A stretch of DNA of 64,000 bases from an uncultured Clostridia bacterium (GCA_928721565.1 OV788638.1:868001-932000), one strand, 5' to 3'; positions 15,179-24,421 are shown, counted from the stretch's first letter. The notes: generated by a model not told the origin, from the letters alone. Program-made: numbers and translations.

Positions 15179-15208
15179 AAAAAAGCTCACTTAAGTATGA
15201 GCTTTTTT
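15179..15208. terminator. Bidirectional terminator between convergent genes
   Basis: AAAAGCTCA-CTTAAGTA-TGAGCTTTT with T runs on both strands; serves the C39-like gene and the zinc-ribbon gene. Confidence 0.85.
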
Positions 15209-15216
15209 GTGTTTAA

Positions 15217-15480
15217 TTAATTAAGAACAACTCCTGAATTTATAACACCTTGATTTGTATTTTCTGATATTTTAATTCCTTGGTATCCTGCAAATCTACT
15301 AATATTCTTTTGAGCTATTCCTGTTTGTGCTGCAACTATATCTATTGAAGTAAAACCATTTTCTGCTACATAAGATTTGAATGTAGATAATTCTAAAGAA
15401 TCTTTGCTAGCACATTTAGGACAAACATCTCCAGGATTTGTATGAAAAGCACCACAACGGCTACATTTATTTAATTCCAT
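15217..15480 (-). CDS. Zinc-ribbon plus helix-turn-helix small protein (YvyF-like)
   Basis: 87 residues from ATG 15480; GAAAGGA lies 10 bases upstream on the minus strand, while a GTG 9 bases further up is too close to it. N-terminal zinc ribbon MELNKCSRCGAFHTNPGDVCPKC (CxxC...CxxC, residues 6-23) is followed by a helix-turn-helix-like segment (SIDIVAAQTGIAQKNISRF, about 45-66). The layout resembles the flagellar-operon protein YvyF/TIGR03826, but no flagellar gene is near. Could be a small DNA-binding or adaptor protein. Confidence 0.65.
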   Translation of the reverse strand: MELNKCSRCGAFHTNPGDVCPKCASKDSLELSTFKSYVAENGFTSIDIVAAQTGIAQKNISRFAGYQGIKISENTNQGVINSGVVLN

Positions 15481-15601
15481 TAAAATCACAATCCTTTCTC
15501 TAACAATCTAATGAAATTCTATCATAAATTGTAGAAAATAGGAAGAGATTTTTTGAAGAAATTTTAAATAAAATTTTTTTTGAAAAAATTCATAAAAAAG
15601 C

Positions 15602-15630
15602 TTGACAAAAATCAAATAATACATTATAAT
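15602..15630 (+). promoter_or_regulatory. Consensus promoter of the tRNA-Gly pair
   Basis: TTGACA (15602-15607), exact 17-bp spacer, TATAAT (15625-15630), 19 bp before the first tRNA. Confidence 0.9.
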
Positions 15631-15649
15631 TTATAACTGTCAGGGAAAT

Positions 15650-15723
<74 letters not shown>

Positions 15724-15763
15724 ATTAAACAAAATGAAATGGAATTTTCCTTGCATTGTACAT

Positions 15764-15837
<74 letters not shown>

Positions 15838-15841
15838 GATA

Positions 15842-15876
15842 AAACAAACGGAAAATCGTTTGTTTTTATTTTTTTA
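15842..15876 (+). terminator. Terminator of the tRNA-Gly pair
   Basis: AAACAAACG-GAAAAT-CGTTTGTTT then ATTTTTTT. Confidence 0.88.
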
Positions 15877-15880
15877 TAAT

Positions 15881-15929
15881 AACTTGTGAACAAGCAAGTT
15901 TAACCCTTACTTATACGAGATGTATAAGT
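15881..15929 (+). promoter_or_regulatory. Two hairpins upstream of rpsF
   Basis: AACTTG-TGAACAAG-CAAGTT (15881-15900) and ACTTATAC-GAGAT-GTATAAGT (15909-15929), without T runs, just before the RBS. They could form an S6-S18 autoregulatory leader, but I do not see its conserved apical motif. Confidence 0.45.
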
Positions 15930-15955
15930 TATATATCCAAGAGGAGGTGAAAATA

Positions 15956-16234
15956 ATGAACAAATACGAAAGTATCGTCATTATTAATCCAAACGTTGAT
16001 GAAGCAGGTTTAAAAGCTTTAGAAGACAAATTTACAGGATTAATAAATGAAAACGGAAAAGTAGAAGAAGTTGTAGATATGGGAAAAAGAAAATTAGCTT
16101 ATGAAATCAAAAAGAATAAAGAAGCTTTTTATGTACAATTCAATTTTGAATCAAATCCAGAAGCTATAACAGAACTAGAAAGAGTTTACAGAATAACAGA
16201 TGATATATTAAAATTCATCACAATAAAAAAATAG
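15956..16234 (+). CDS. rpsF: 30S ribosomal protein S6
   Basis: 92 residues from ATG 15956, 6 bases after GAGGAGGTG; a longer opening at 15920 precedes this RBS. MNKYESIVIINPNVDEAGLKAL, then VVDMGKRKLAYEIKKNKEAFYVQFNF and the YRITDDILKFITIKK end are all canonical S6. S6 pairs with S18 on the central domain of 16S rRNA. First gene of rpsF-ssb-rpsR, the classic order. Confidence 0.96.
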   Translation: MNKYESIVIINPNVDEAGLKALEDKFTGLINENGKVEEVVDMGKRKLAYEIKKNKEAFYVQFNFESNPEAITELERVYRITDDILKFITIKK

Positions 16235-16290
16235 TAAATGAATTAGGATACAGGGGCCTGAAATAAAGTAGAAAGGTAAAGTGATAAAAT

Positions 16291-16728
16291 ATGAACAAAG
16301 TAATTTTAATGGGTAGATTAACAAGAGACCCAGAAGTAAGATATACACAAACAAATAATACAGTAGTAGCATCATTTTCGTTAGCTGTAAATAGAAGATT
16401 TGTAAGACAAGGAGAAGAAAGACAAGCGGACTTTATTAATATAGTTGCTTGGAGTAAGCTAGGAGAGTTTTGCAGTAAATACTTTAAGAAAGGTCAACAA
16501 GTTGGAATAATAGGAAGAATTCAAACAAGAACATGGGATGATGACCAAGGTCAAAAACACTATGTTACAGAAGTTGTTGCAGAAGAAGCTTATTTTGCTG
16601 ATAGTAGAAGAGATGGAGACACATCAAGTTCTTCATTTGAAAGCACATTCGGCAATACAATGCCTGGAACATCTACACCAGGAGGATCAGATTTTGAGGT
16701 ATCTTCAAGTGATGACTTACCATTTTAA
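16291..16728 (+). CDS. ssb: Single-stranded DNA-binding protein
   Basis: 145 residues: OB-fold domain at about 1-105 (MNKVILMGRLTRDPEVRYTQTN, NIVAWSKLGEFCSKYFKKGQQVGIIGRIQTR), then a Ser/Thr/Gly-rich linker and the acidic tip DDLPF that recruits repair and replication proteins. SSB protects single-stranded DNA as a tetramer. Sits between rpsF and rpsR as usual. RBS GAAAGGTAAAGTG. Confidence 0.97.
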   Translation: MNKVILMGRLTRDPEVRYTQTNNTVVASFSLAVNRRFVRQGEERQADFINIVAWSKLGEFCSKYFKKGQQVGIIGRIQTRTWDDDQGQKHYVTEVVAEEAYFADSRRDGDTSSSSFESTFGNTMPGTSTPGGSDFEVSSSDDLPF

Positions 16729-16752
16729 AAATTAGAACAGGGGGGAAATCTA

Positions 16753-17034
16753 ATGGCAGAAAAAAATAAAAAAAGAAATAATAGAAACAACTATGATGAT
16801 GATTACAATCCAAAGTTCAGAAAACAAAGAAAAAAAGTTTGTGCATTATGCAATGATAAAAACTTTGTATTAGATTATAAAAATCCTGAACAATTAAGAA
16901 AATTCATCAATGATAAAGGTAAAATCTTACCAAGAAGAACAACAGGTGCTTGTGCTAAACATCAAAGAGACATAACACTTGCTGTAAAAAGAGCTAGACA
17001 CATTGCTATATTACCATATACAACAAAAGACTAG
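16753..17034 (+). CDS. rpsR: 30S ribosomal protein S18, zinc-type
   Basis: 93 residues. A basic N-terminus rich in Lys/Arg/Asn (1-29) is followed by VCALCNDK (Cys30 and Cys33), DYKNPEQLRKFINDKGKILPRRTTGACAKHQRDI with the third Cys and a His, and the AVKRARHIAILPY end. The Cys/His set marks the zinc-binding C+ form. Last gene of the rpsF operon; RBS AGGGGGGAAA precedes ATG. Confidence 0.97.
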   Translation: MAEKNKKRNNRNNYDDDYNPKFRKQRKKVCALCNDKNFVLDYKNPEQLRKFINDKGKILPRRTTGACAKHQRDITLAVKRARHIAILPYTTKD

Positions 17035-17040
17035 TGAAAT

Positions 17041-17083
17041 TAAGACTGATTTGTGCATTAGTAGCACAGACCAGTCTTTTAAT
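17041..17083 (+). terminator. Terminator of rpsF-ssb-rpsR
   Basis: AAGACTG-AT-TTGTGC ... GCACAGAC-CAGTCTT followed by TTAATATTTT. Confidence 0.75.
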
Positions 17084-17086
17084 ATT

Positions 17087-17269
17087 TTAATTATACAGAT
17101 TTCTTTCATATAAATCTTCGATAAAAACATCACGTTCTTCAAAATTGTCAATAAAACCTACTTTAGCAACATGGTTGTTTACACCTTGAATCCAAACAGG
17201 ACGTTCGTCATAAAAAATATCAACTTTTTCTTTATTTTTTAAAACATCTTGAACTCTAGCAAAATTCAT
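17087..17269 (-). CDS. sspH: H-type small acid-soluble spore protein
   Basis: 60 residues from ATG 17269, with GGAGGTTTTTT upstream on the minus strand. The start MNFARVQDVLKNKEKVDIFY and the RPVWIQGVNNHVAKVGF core (residues 24-41) match the SspH family of minor spore proteins, which are made in the forespore. The C-terminus is acidic (ERDVFIEDLYERN). Convergent with rpsR, at the edge of a 188-bp space that ends at the ileS T-box promoter. Confidence 0.85.
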   Translation of the reverse strand: MNFARVQDVLKNKEKVDIFYDERPVWIQGVNNHVAKVGFIDNFEERDVFIEDLYERNLYN

Positions 17270-17423
17270 AAAAAACCTCCAATCCATTACATTGCTTTTT
17301 GCTTATGTAATTAGCTATAATTATAATTTACTATTTTAGTTTTTTTATTAATTTTATAATATATTGTAATAGTGAATTATAACTATATATAATAAGTATA
17401 TACAAAAAAAGTAAAAAATATAC

Positions 17424-17451
17424 TTGCAAAATGAAAAAAATGTGATATAAT
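17424..17451 (+). promoter_or_regulatory. Promoter of the T-box/ileS transcript
   Basis: TTGCAA (17424-17429), 16-bp spacer, TATAAT (17446-17451), just upstream of the T-box leader. Confidence 0.75.
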
Positions 17452-17457
17452 AATATA

Positions 17458-17733
17458 CATAAAATACGAAAACAAGGACAACACAAGTAATATAATATCT
17501 TGAGAGAGAATCAAACAATTGGTGTGAGTTTGAAAGTAAAAATTATTTGTTATCACCTTCGTTAGTAGCAAAACTGAACATTAAAAGTAAGTTTTGACGT
17601 AAATCTGCGTTAAAGATATAAGAGAGAATATTAAGTAATTAATATTAAAATAGGTGGTACCGCGGAATAAATAATATAATATAAATTTCGTCCTAATATG
17701 CAAAATAAAATGCATACTAGGGCGTTTTGTTTT
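17458..17733 (+). ncRNA. T-box leader, isoleucine-specific
   Basis: Stem I region with AGAGAGAATC near 17502, a specifier loop where ATC (17552-17554, Ile) is followed by ACC, and the T-box core AGGTGGTACCGCGG (17652-17665). It ends in a terminator CGTCCTAATATGC ... GCATACTAGGGCG with a T run (about 17689-17733). Uncharged tRNA-Ile would bind the specifier and the T-box bulge and prevent termination, turning on the DUF1653 gene and ileS. Confidence 0.93.
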
Positions 17734-17807
17734 GCTAGTTGAATAATTACAATTTGGGCTTTCTCAAATTAGTAAATATGAAAAAGTACAAAAGTAGGAG
17801 GGAGATA

Positions 17808-18056
17808 ATGCAAGAACTAAAAATTAATAGAATTTACAAACATTTTAAAGGAGATTATTATTTAGTAGAAGGAATTGCAAAAGATTCTGAAACACAAGAA
17901 GAAATGGTTGTATACAGAAGATTATATGAAGATGGAGGATTATGGGTACGTCCAAAAGAAATGTTCTTATCAGAAGTAGACCATAACAAATATCCTAATG
18001 TAAAACAAAAATATAGATTTGAACTACAAGACATTAAGAGTGTAAAAAATAGTTAA
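17808..18056 (+). CDS. DUF1653 protein
   Basis: 82 residues from ATG 17808, 4 bases after GGAGGGAGAT; a longer opening at 17739 starts just downstream of the T-box terminator without an RBS. The signature HFKGDYYLVEGIAKDSETQEEMVVYRRLY ... LWVRPKEMFLSEV (about residues 11-60) is that of DUF1653, a compact beta-rich domain of unknown function. Here it is placed under isoleucine T-box control, 12 bp before ileS and co-transcribed with it. Confidence 0.85.
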   Translation: MQELKINRIYKHFKGDYYLVEGIAKDSETQEEMVVYRRLYEDGGLWVRPKEMFLSEVDHNKYPNVKQKYRFELQDIKSVKNS

Positions 18057-18068
18057 GGGGGAGATTTT

Positions 18069-21000
18069 ATGTACAAAAAAGTAGAATTGAAAAACGGATT
18101 TGTAGGAATGGAAAACAAAGTAGCAGAAATGTGGAAACAAAAGAATATCATAAAGAAAAACTTTGATATGAATAAAGGAAAAAGATATTTCACATTTTAT
18201 GATGGACCACCAACAGCTAATGGAAAACCACATGTTGGACACATTGAAACAAGAGTAATGAAAGATATTATTCCAAGATATAAAGTAATGAAAGGGTATC
18301 ATGTAGATAGAAAAGCAGGATGGGATACACATGGATTACCAGTAGAACTTGAAATAGAGAAAAAACTTGGAATATCAGGAAAAGAACAAATAGAAGAATA
18401 TGGTGTAGAAAAATTCGTAAAAGAATGTAAAGAAAGTGTATTCACATATGTACATATGTGGGAAGAAATGACAAACAAAGTTGGATACTGGGTTGACATG
18501 GAAAATCCATATGTAACATATCATAATGATTATATCGAATCAGTATGGTGGGCTTTAAAGGAAATGTGGAAAAAAGGATTATTATATGAAGGGCATAAAG
18601 TAATGCCATATTGCCCAAGATGTGGAACAGCATTATCATCACATGAAGTTGCACAAGGATATAAAGATGTAAAAGATTTAACATGTATTGCAAAATTCAA
18701 AGTAGTTGGAGAAGATAAATACATATTAGCATGGACAACAACACCATGGACATTACCATCAAATTTAGCATTATGTGTTAATAAAGCATATACATATGTT
18801 GAAGTAAAAGCTAATATTGGAACAGATGATGAACCAAAATATGAAAATTATATATTAGCTAAAGATTTACTTACAAATGTATTAAAAGAAACACCATATG
18901 AAATAGTTAAAGAATTCAAAGGAACAGAATTATTAGGAACAAAATATGAACAATTAATGCCATTTGCAAAAGTAGATGGAAAAGCATTTGAAGTAATCCA
19001 TGGAGATTATGTAACAATAGAAGATGGTACTGGAATTGTACATATAGCACCAGCTTATGGTGAAGATGATAGTTTAGTTGCAAAACAAAATGGAATAGCA
19101 TTTGTAAATTTAGTAGACAAATCAGGAAAATTTGTGCCAGAAGTTGAACCATGGGCAGGTAAATTTGTAAGAGATTGTAATGAAGATATATGTAAATGGT
19201 TAGCTAATGAGGGAAAATTATTCTCTAAAGAAAAACATCTACATTCATATCCACATTGTTGGAGATGTGATACACCGCTTTTATATTATCCAAAGGAAAG
19301 TTGGTTTGTTGCAATGACAAAATTAAGAGATGAATTAGTTGCAAACAACAATAAAATAAATTGGTATCCAGATACAATAAGAACAGGAAGATTTGGAAAA
19401 TTCCTTGAAAATGTAATAGATTGGGGAATTTCAAGAGATAGATATTGGGGAACTCCATTACCAGTTTGGAAGTGTGAATGTGGACATGAAGAATGTATTG
19501 GTTCAATAGCTGAATTAAAAGAAAAAGCAATAGATTGTCCAGAAGAAATTGAATTACACAAACCATATATAGATAATGTACACTTAAAATGCCCAGAATG
19601 TGGAAAAGAAATGACAAGATTCAAAGAAGTAATAGATTGTTGGTTTGATTCAGGATCAATGCCATTTGCACAATTGCATTATCCATTTGAAAATAAAGAA
19701 GAATTTGAAAAACATTTCCCAGCACAATTCATTTCAGAAGCAATTGACCAAACAAGAGGATGGTTCTATACATTACTTGCAGTATCAACATGTTTATTTG
19801 ACAAACCATCATATGAAAATTGTATAGTATTAGGACATGTATTAGATGAAAAAGGACAAAAAATGTCAAAATCAAAGAAGAATGGTGTAGATCCAATGGT
19901 ATTGTTAGATTCAGTTGGAGCAGATGCAACAAGATGGCATTTCTATACATGTTCAGCACCATGGCTTCCAACAAGATTAGGAATTAGCAATGTACAAGAA
20001 ACACAAAGAGGATTTTTAAGTACATTATGGAATGTATATTCATTCTATGTTTTATATGCTGAAATAGATAAATTTAATCCTAATAAATATGCTGATTTCA
20101 AATCAGAAAATATAATGGATAAATGGATATTATCAAAATTAAATACATTAATAAAAGAAGTTGAAGAAAAACTTAGATAAATATGATATAACAAGTGCAG
20201 CATTACAAATAGAAGACTTTACAGATGAACTTTCAAACTGGTATGTTCGTACAAATAGAGAGAGATTCTGGGGAGAAGAATTGACAGACGATAAAATAGG
20301 AGCATACACAACATTATACAAAGTATCTAGTAAACTTAATAAAAATATCAGCGCCATTTGTACCATTTATGACAGATGAAATTTATCAAAATTTGGTAGT
20401 AGGATTAGATGAAAAAGCACCAGAAAGCGTTCATTTATGTTTATGGCCAGAAGTTGATGAAAGAGCATTAGATAAAAAACTAGAAGATGAAATGGACTTA
20501 GCTTACACATTAGTTAAATTAGGAAGAAGCGCAAGAAATTCAGCAAATATCAAAAACAGACAACCACTTTCAAAAATGTTAGTATCTGTAAATACATTAC
20601 CTGAATACTATGGAAATATAGTTAAAGAAGAATTAAACATTAAAGAAGTAGATTTGGGTGCAAATATGAATGAATATGTTCATTTCGAAATAAAACCAAA
20701 CTTGCCAGTATTAGGTAAAGAATATGGAAAATTAATACCAAAAATAAGAGAAGCTATTTCTAAATTGAATCAAATGGATTTAGCGAACAAAGTAAAAAAT
20801 GGTGGAGTAGAATATATTGAAATTGATGGAACACAAATAGAATTAACTTCTGAAAACTTGCTTATTACAATGCAAGGAAAAGATGGATTTGCATTTGCAG
20901 GTGAAGGAGAAATAGGTGTAGTATTAGATACAACGATAACTCCAGAGTTAAAAGAAGAAGGATATGTAAGAGAAATTTTATCAAAAGTTCAAAATATGAG

Positions 21001-21208
21001 AAAAGATAAAGGTTTTGAAGTATTAGATAAAATAAATTTATATGTATCTGAAAATGAAATGCTAGAAGAGCTTATAAAGAAATTTGAAGCAGACATCAAG
21101 AAAGAAACTTTAACTGAAAATGTAGTATTTAATGAAACAAGAGAAACATACACAGAAGTAAGCATAAACGGAGAAAAATTAATGATAGATGTCGAAGTTT
21201 GTCGATAA
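18069..21208 (+). CDS. ileS: Isoleucyl-tRNA synthetase, reading frame broken by two +1 shifts
   Basis: IleRS charges tRNA-Ile. Frame 1 runs 18069-20180 with HVGH (55-58) and KMSKS (598-602) motifs and the CP1 editing domain. At 20172-20178 it meets AAA CTT AGA TAA; skipping one base after CTT gives DKYDITSAALQIEDF, the expected anticodon-binding domain. That frame would stop at 20379, but again skipping one base after AAA CTT (20332-20338) restores IKISAPFVPFMTDEIYQ and reads to 21208. The mended protein is 1045 residues, the normal length for this IleRS class. Everything else in the gene, including T-box and RBS AGGGGGAGA, looks intact. It is a double frameshift error, a fresh pseudogene, or +1 recoding. 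Confidence 0.9.
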
Positions 21209-21215
21209 AATTTTC

Positions 21216-21244
21216 TTGACATTAGCAAGATGAGAATGTATAAT
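21216..21244 (+). promoter_or_regulatory. Consensus promoter directly before a terminator
   Basis: TTGACA (21216-21221), exact 17-bp spacer, TATAAT (21239-21244). The -10 box touches the base of the hairpin at 21242-21277, so a transcript from here would be only about 30 nt unless read through. Confidence 0.75.
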
Positions 21245-21277
21245 AGAAGCATATTTTATATATGTGCTTCTATTTTT
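21242..21277 (+). terminator. Terminator after ileS
   Basis: ATAGAAGCATA-TTTTATA-TATGTGCTTCTAT followed by a T run. Ends the ileS transcript and would also stop the promoter at 21216. Confidence 0.88.
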
Positions 21278-21395
21278 TGTTTTGCACATATTCAAGGTGT
21301 ACTAGATTTTATTTATTTCAGTGGAGAATTTAATTCATATGTTAAAAATTGAATCTTTTATAGATTAAATCAATAAATTTCAAAGGAGGTTTTAC

Positions 21396-22070
21396 ATGGT
21401 AGATAATAATGAAATATTAGGACCAATATTACAACTAGGACAAACATTAAATGCGTTTCAATTACAAATGACAACAGAACTTAGTGAATTGAGAACAGAA
21501 ATTAAAAAAAGTAGAGAAATAGAAAATGAGCATTGGCTAGAAAATCTAAGACGTTGGGATGAAAACGATAAACGTTGGGAAGAGAACAACAAGCGCTGGG
21601 ATGAAAACGATAAACGTTGGGAAGAGAACAACAAGCGCTGGGATGAAAATGATAAACGTTGGGAAGAGAACAACAAGCGCTGGGATGAAAACGATAAACG
21701 TTGGGAAGAGAACAACAAGCGCTGGGATGAAAACGATAAACGTTGGGAAGAGAACAACAAGCGCTGGGATGAAAACGATAAACGTTGGAAAGAGAATAAC
21801 AAGCGTTGGGATGAAAACGATAAACGTTGGGAAGAGAACAACAAGCGTTGGAATGAAAACGATAAACGCTGGGAAGAGAACAACAGGCGTTGGGATGAAA
21901 ACGATAAACGTTGGAAAGAGAATAAGCAACTGTGGATTCAAAATGAAATCAATAGAAAAAATGAACATCAAGAAATTATGGATACATTTATAAGATATGA
22001 TATCTCAGTATCCAAAAAATTAGGAGATCCTAATACAGACAAAATGAAAAAATTTCTTAAATGTAATTAA
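21396..22070 (+). CDS. Heptad-repeat coiled-coil protein (RWxENxK repeats)
   Basis: 224 residues, soluble. A 50-residue head (LGQTLNAFQLQMTTELSELRTEIKKS) is followed by 18 tandem seven-residue units of RWDENDK/RWEENNK (residues 53-178), then a 47-residue tail ending KMKKFLKCN. Trp and charged residues recur every seven positions, so a long coiled coil or helical rod is expected. RBS AAAGGAGGTTTT before ATG. Many bacteria carry such Trp/Glu/Asn heptad proteins and their function is not known to me. The repeat is nearly perfect at DNA level, so copy number probably varies. Confidence 0.8.
   Translation: MVDNNEILGPILQLGQTLNAFQLQMTTELSELRTEIKKSREIENEHWLENLRRWDENDKRWEENNKRWDENDKRWEENNKRWDENDKRWEENNKRWDENDKRWEENNKRWDENDKRWEENNKRWDENDKRWKENNKRWDENDKRWEENNKRWNENDKRWEENNRRWDENDKRWKENKQLWIQNEINRKNEHQEIMDTFIRYDISVSKKLGDPNTDKMKKFLKCN
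21552..21929 (+). repeat. 42-bp tandem repeat, nine copies
   Basis: CGTTGGGATGAAAACGATAA and the following 22 bases recur every 42 bp, with several copies identical or nearly so; the last copies carry more changes. It encodes the heptad pairs of the 21396-22070 protein. All other frames through it stay open because of the repeat, producing false reading frames on both strands. Confidence 0.92.
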
Positions 22071-22096
22071 AAAATAAAAGTACACCTAAAATATAA

Positions 22097-22153
22097 ATAA
22101 TATTTAATTCTTATCATGTTACAAATCATAATAAGAATTAGATATTATTTTTT
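22097..22153 (+). terminator. Terminator of the heptad-repeat gene
   Basis: AATATTTAATTCTTAT ... ATAAGAATTAGATATT long stem followed by a T run. Confidence 0.85.
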
Positions 22154-22163
22154 TACATAAAAC

Positions 22164-22192
22164 TTGAAAAAATGATAAAAAAATAGTACAAT
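22164..22192 (+). promoter_or_regulatory. Promoter of queA-tgt
   Basis: TTGAAA (22164-22169), 17-bp spacer, TACAAT (22187-22192). Confidence 0.7.
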
Positions 22193-22235
22193 ATAAGAGT
22201 AAAAAAATGAGATATAGAAAGGAAATACAATAAAA

Positions 22236-23261
22236 GTGAAATTAACAGATTTTAATTATGAACTACCAGAAAAATTAATAGCTCAAGTACCAATAGAAAA
22301 AAGAGATGAATCAAGATTGATGGTATTAGATAGAGAAAAACAAACAATAGAACATAAAGTGTTTAAAGATATAATAGATTATTTAGAGCCAGGAGATTGT
22401 TTAGTAAGAAATAATACAAAAGTTTTGCCAGCTAGACTTTATGGAAAAAAAGAAACAGGGGCTCATGTAGAATTCTTATTATTAAATAGAATAGAAGGAG
22501 ATATTTGGGAATGTATTGTAAGACCTGGAAATAAACTACATGTAGGTGCAAAAGTAATATTTGGAGAAGGGGTGTTAGAAGCTGAAATATTAGACACAAT
22601 GCCAGGAGGAACAAGAAAAGTAAAATTTAAGTATCAAGGAATATTTAATGAAATATTAGATAAAATTGGTTTAATGCCATTACCACCATATATACACGAA
22701 GCATTAAAGGAAAATGATAGATATCAAACAGTTTATGCAAAATATGAAGGGTCAGCAGCTGCTCCAACAGCAGGACTACATTTTACAGATGAATTATTAA
22801 AGAAAATAGAAGAAAAAGGCGTAAAAATAGCAAATGTAACATTACATGTGGGAATAGGAACATTTAGACCAGTAAAAGAAGATAATATAGAAGACCATGA
22901 TATGCATTCAGAGCATTTTTATGTAAGACAAGAAGATGTAGACAAAATAAATGAAACTAAAGCACAAGGAAAAAGAGTAATTGCTGTAGGAACAACATCT
23001 TGTAGAGTCTTAGAAACAATTGCAGATGAAACAACAGGATTGGTAGAAGCTACAGAAGGAGATACAAAAATATTTATATATCCAGGCTACAAATTTAAAT
23101 GTTTAGATGGATTAATAACTAATTTTCATTTACCAGAATCAACATTATTAATGCTAGTATCAGCATTAGCAGGAAGAGAATATATATTAAAAGCTTATAA
23201 TGAAGCAGTAAAACATGAATATAAATTCTTTAGTTTTGGAGATGCAATGTTTATAAAATAG
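22236..23261 (+). CDS. queA: S-adenosylmethionine:tRNA ribosyltransferase-isomerase
   Basis: 341 residues, GTG start after GAAAGGAAA. QueA transfers ribose from SAM onto preQ1 in tRNA to form epoxyqueuosine. Family segments: MKLTDFNYELPEKLIAQ, NNTKVLPARLYG, GTRKVKF, the PLPPYI motif near residue 150, YEGSAAAPTAGLHF and VGTTSCRVLE, ending with NFHLPESTLLMLVSAL. Followed 21 bp later by tgt, the usual partner. Substrate preQ1 genes are not in the window. Confidence 0.96.
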   Translation: MKLTDFNYELPEKLIAQVPIEKRDESRLMVLDREKQTIEHKVFKDIIDYLEPGDCLVRNNTKVLPARLYGKKETGAHVEFLLLNRIEGDIWECIVRPGNKLHVGAKVIFGEGVLEAEILDTMPGGTRKVKFKYQGIFNEILDKIGLMPLPPYIHEALKENDRYQTVYAKYEGSAAAPTAGLHFTDELLKKIEEKGVKIANVTLHVGIGTFRPVKEDNIEDHDMHSEHFYVRQEDVDKINETKAQGKRVIAVGTTSCRVLETIADETTGLVEATEGDTKIFIYPGYKFKCLDGLITNFHLPESTLLMLVSALAGREYILKAYNEAVKHEYKFFSFGDAMFIK

Positions 23262-23282
23262 AATAATAGAAAGGAACAAAAT

Positions 23283-24410
23283 ATGAGACCAGCAGTAACT
23301 TATGAATTATTACATGAATGTAAGCAAACGGGAGCTAGGAGAGGTGTTATACATACACTACATGGAGATATTCAAACTCCTATATTTATGCCAGTTGGAA
23401 CGCAAGCAACTGTAAAATCAATGACACCAGAAGAGTTAAAAGAAGAGGTAAAAGCACAAATAATATTATCAAATACATATCACTTATATTTAAGACCTGG
23501 ACATAATATTGTAAAAGAAGCTGGAGGGCTTCATAAATTTATGAACTGGGATAGACCAATATTAACAGATAGTGGAGGATTCCAAGTATTTAGCTTAGGT
23601 GATTTAAGAAAAATTACAGAAGAAGGTGTTGAGTTCAAATCTCATTTAGATGGAAGTAAGCATATGTTTACACCTGAAAAAGTAATGGAAATTGAAAATG
23701 CGCTTGGAGCAGATATAATGATGGCATTTGATGAATGTTGTCCATATCCATCAACATATGAATATACTAAAAATTCAATGGAAAGAACAACAAGATGGGC
23801 TAAAAGATGTTTAGAAGCACATTCTAGGGCAGATGAGCAAGCATTATTTGGAATAATTCAAGGAGGATTTTTTAAAGATTTAAGAGAAAAATCAGCAAAA
23901 GACTTAATTGAACTAGATTTGCCAGGATATGCAATTGGAGGAATAAGTGTAGGAGAACCTAAGGAGGAATTTTTAGATATATTAAGATATACAACACCAC
24001 TTATGCCTAAAGATAAACCAAGATATTTGATGGGAGTTGGAACACCAGATTATTTAATAGAAGCGGTAATGGCTGGAATAGATATGTGTGATTGCGTATT
24101 ACCTACTAGAATTGCAAGAAATGGAACAGCTATGACATCACATGGAAAAGTAGTAGTAAGAAATGCTACATATGAACGAGATTGGGGACCATTAGATCCA
24201 GAATGTGATTGTTATACATGCAAAACATATACAAGAGCATATATAAGACATTTAATAAAGGCAAATGAGATATTAGGAGTAAGATTGTTATCAATACATA
24301 ACTTAAGATTCTTGACTAAATTAATGGAAAGAGTTAGAATAGAAATAGAAAATGATAATTTGGGAACATTTAAAGAAGAATTTTATAAAAAATATGGTTA
24401 TGAAAAATAG
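23283..24410 (+). CDS. tgt: Queuine/preQ1 tRNA-guanine transglycosylase
   Basis: 375 residues. Tgt swaps the wobble guanine of tRNAs with GUN anticodons for preQ1. Visible: LILSNTYHLYLRPG, catalytic DSGGFQVFSL (nucleophile Asp region near residue 95), the second catalytic Asp in MAFDECCPYP, GGISVGEPKEE, YLMGVGTPDYLIEAV, and the zinc site CDCYTCKTYTRAYIRHL at about 302-320. RBS GAAAGGAAC precedes ATG. Co-transcribed with queA. Three envelope genes follow; the common yajC-secD neighbours are absent. Confidence 0.97.
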   Translation: MRPAVTYELLHECKQTGARRGVIHTLHGDIQTPIFMPVGTQATVKSMTPEELKEEVKAQIILSNTYHLYLRPGHNIVKEAGGLHKFMNWDRPILTDSGGFQVFSLGDLRKITEEGVEFKSHLDGSKHMFTPEKVMEIENALGADIMMAFDECCPYPSTYEYTKNSMERTTRWAKRCLEAHSRADEQALFGIIQGGFFKDLREKSAKDLIELDLPGYAIGGISVGEPKEEFLDILRYTTPLMPKDKPRYLMGVGTPDYLIEAVMAGIDMCDCVLPTRIARNGTAMTSHGKVVVRNATYERDWGPLDPECDCYTCKTYTRAYIRHLIKANEILGVRLLSIHNLRFLTKLMERVRIEIENDNLGTFKEEFYKKYGYEK

Positions 24411-24421
24411 GAGGAAAATTC

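Noticed and set aside
18069..21208. Three separate proteins in ileS
   Set aside because: The second and third frames have no RBS and begin in mid-domain; together they make one IleRS.
21458..21993. Plus- and minus-strand frames through the heptad repeat
   Set aside because: A 42-bp repeat without stops in several frames produces them; the products are monotonous and have no start signals.
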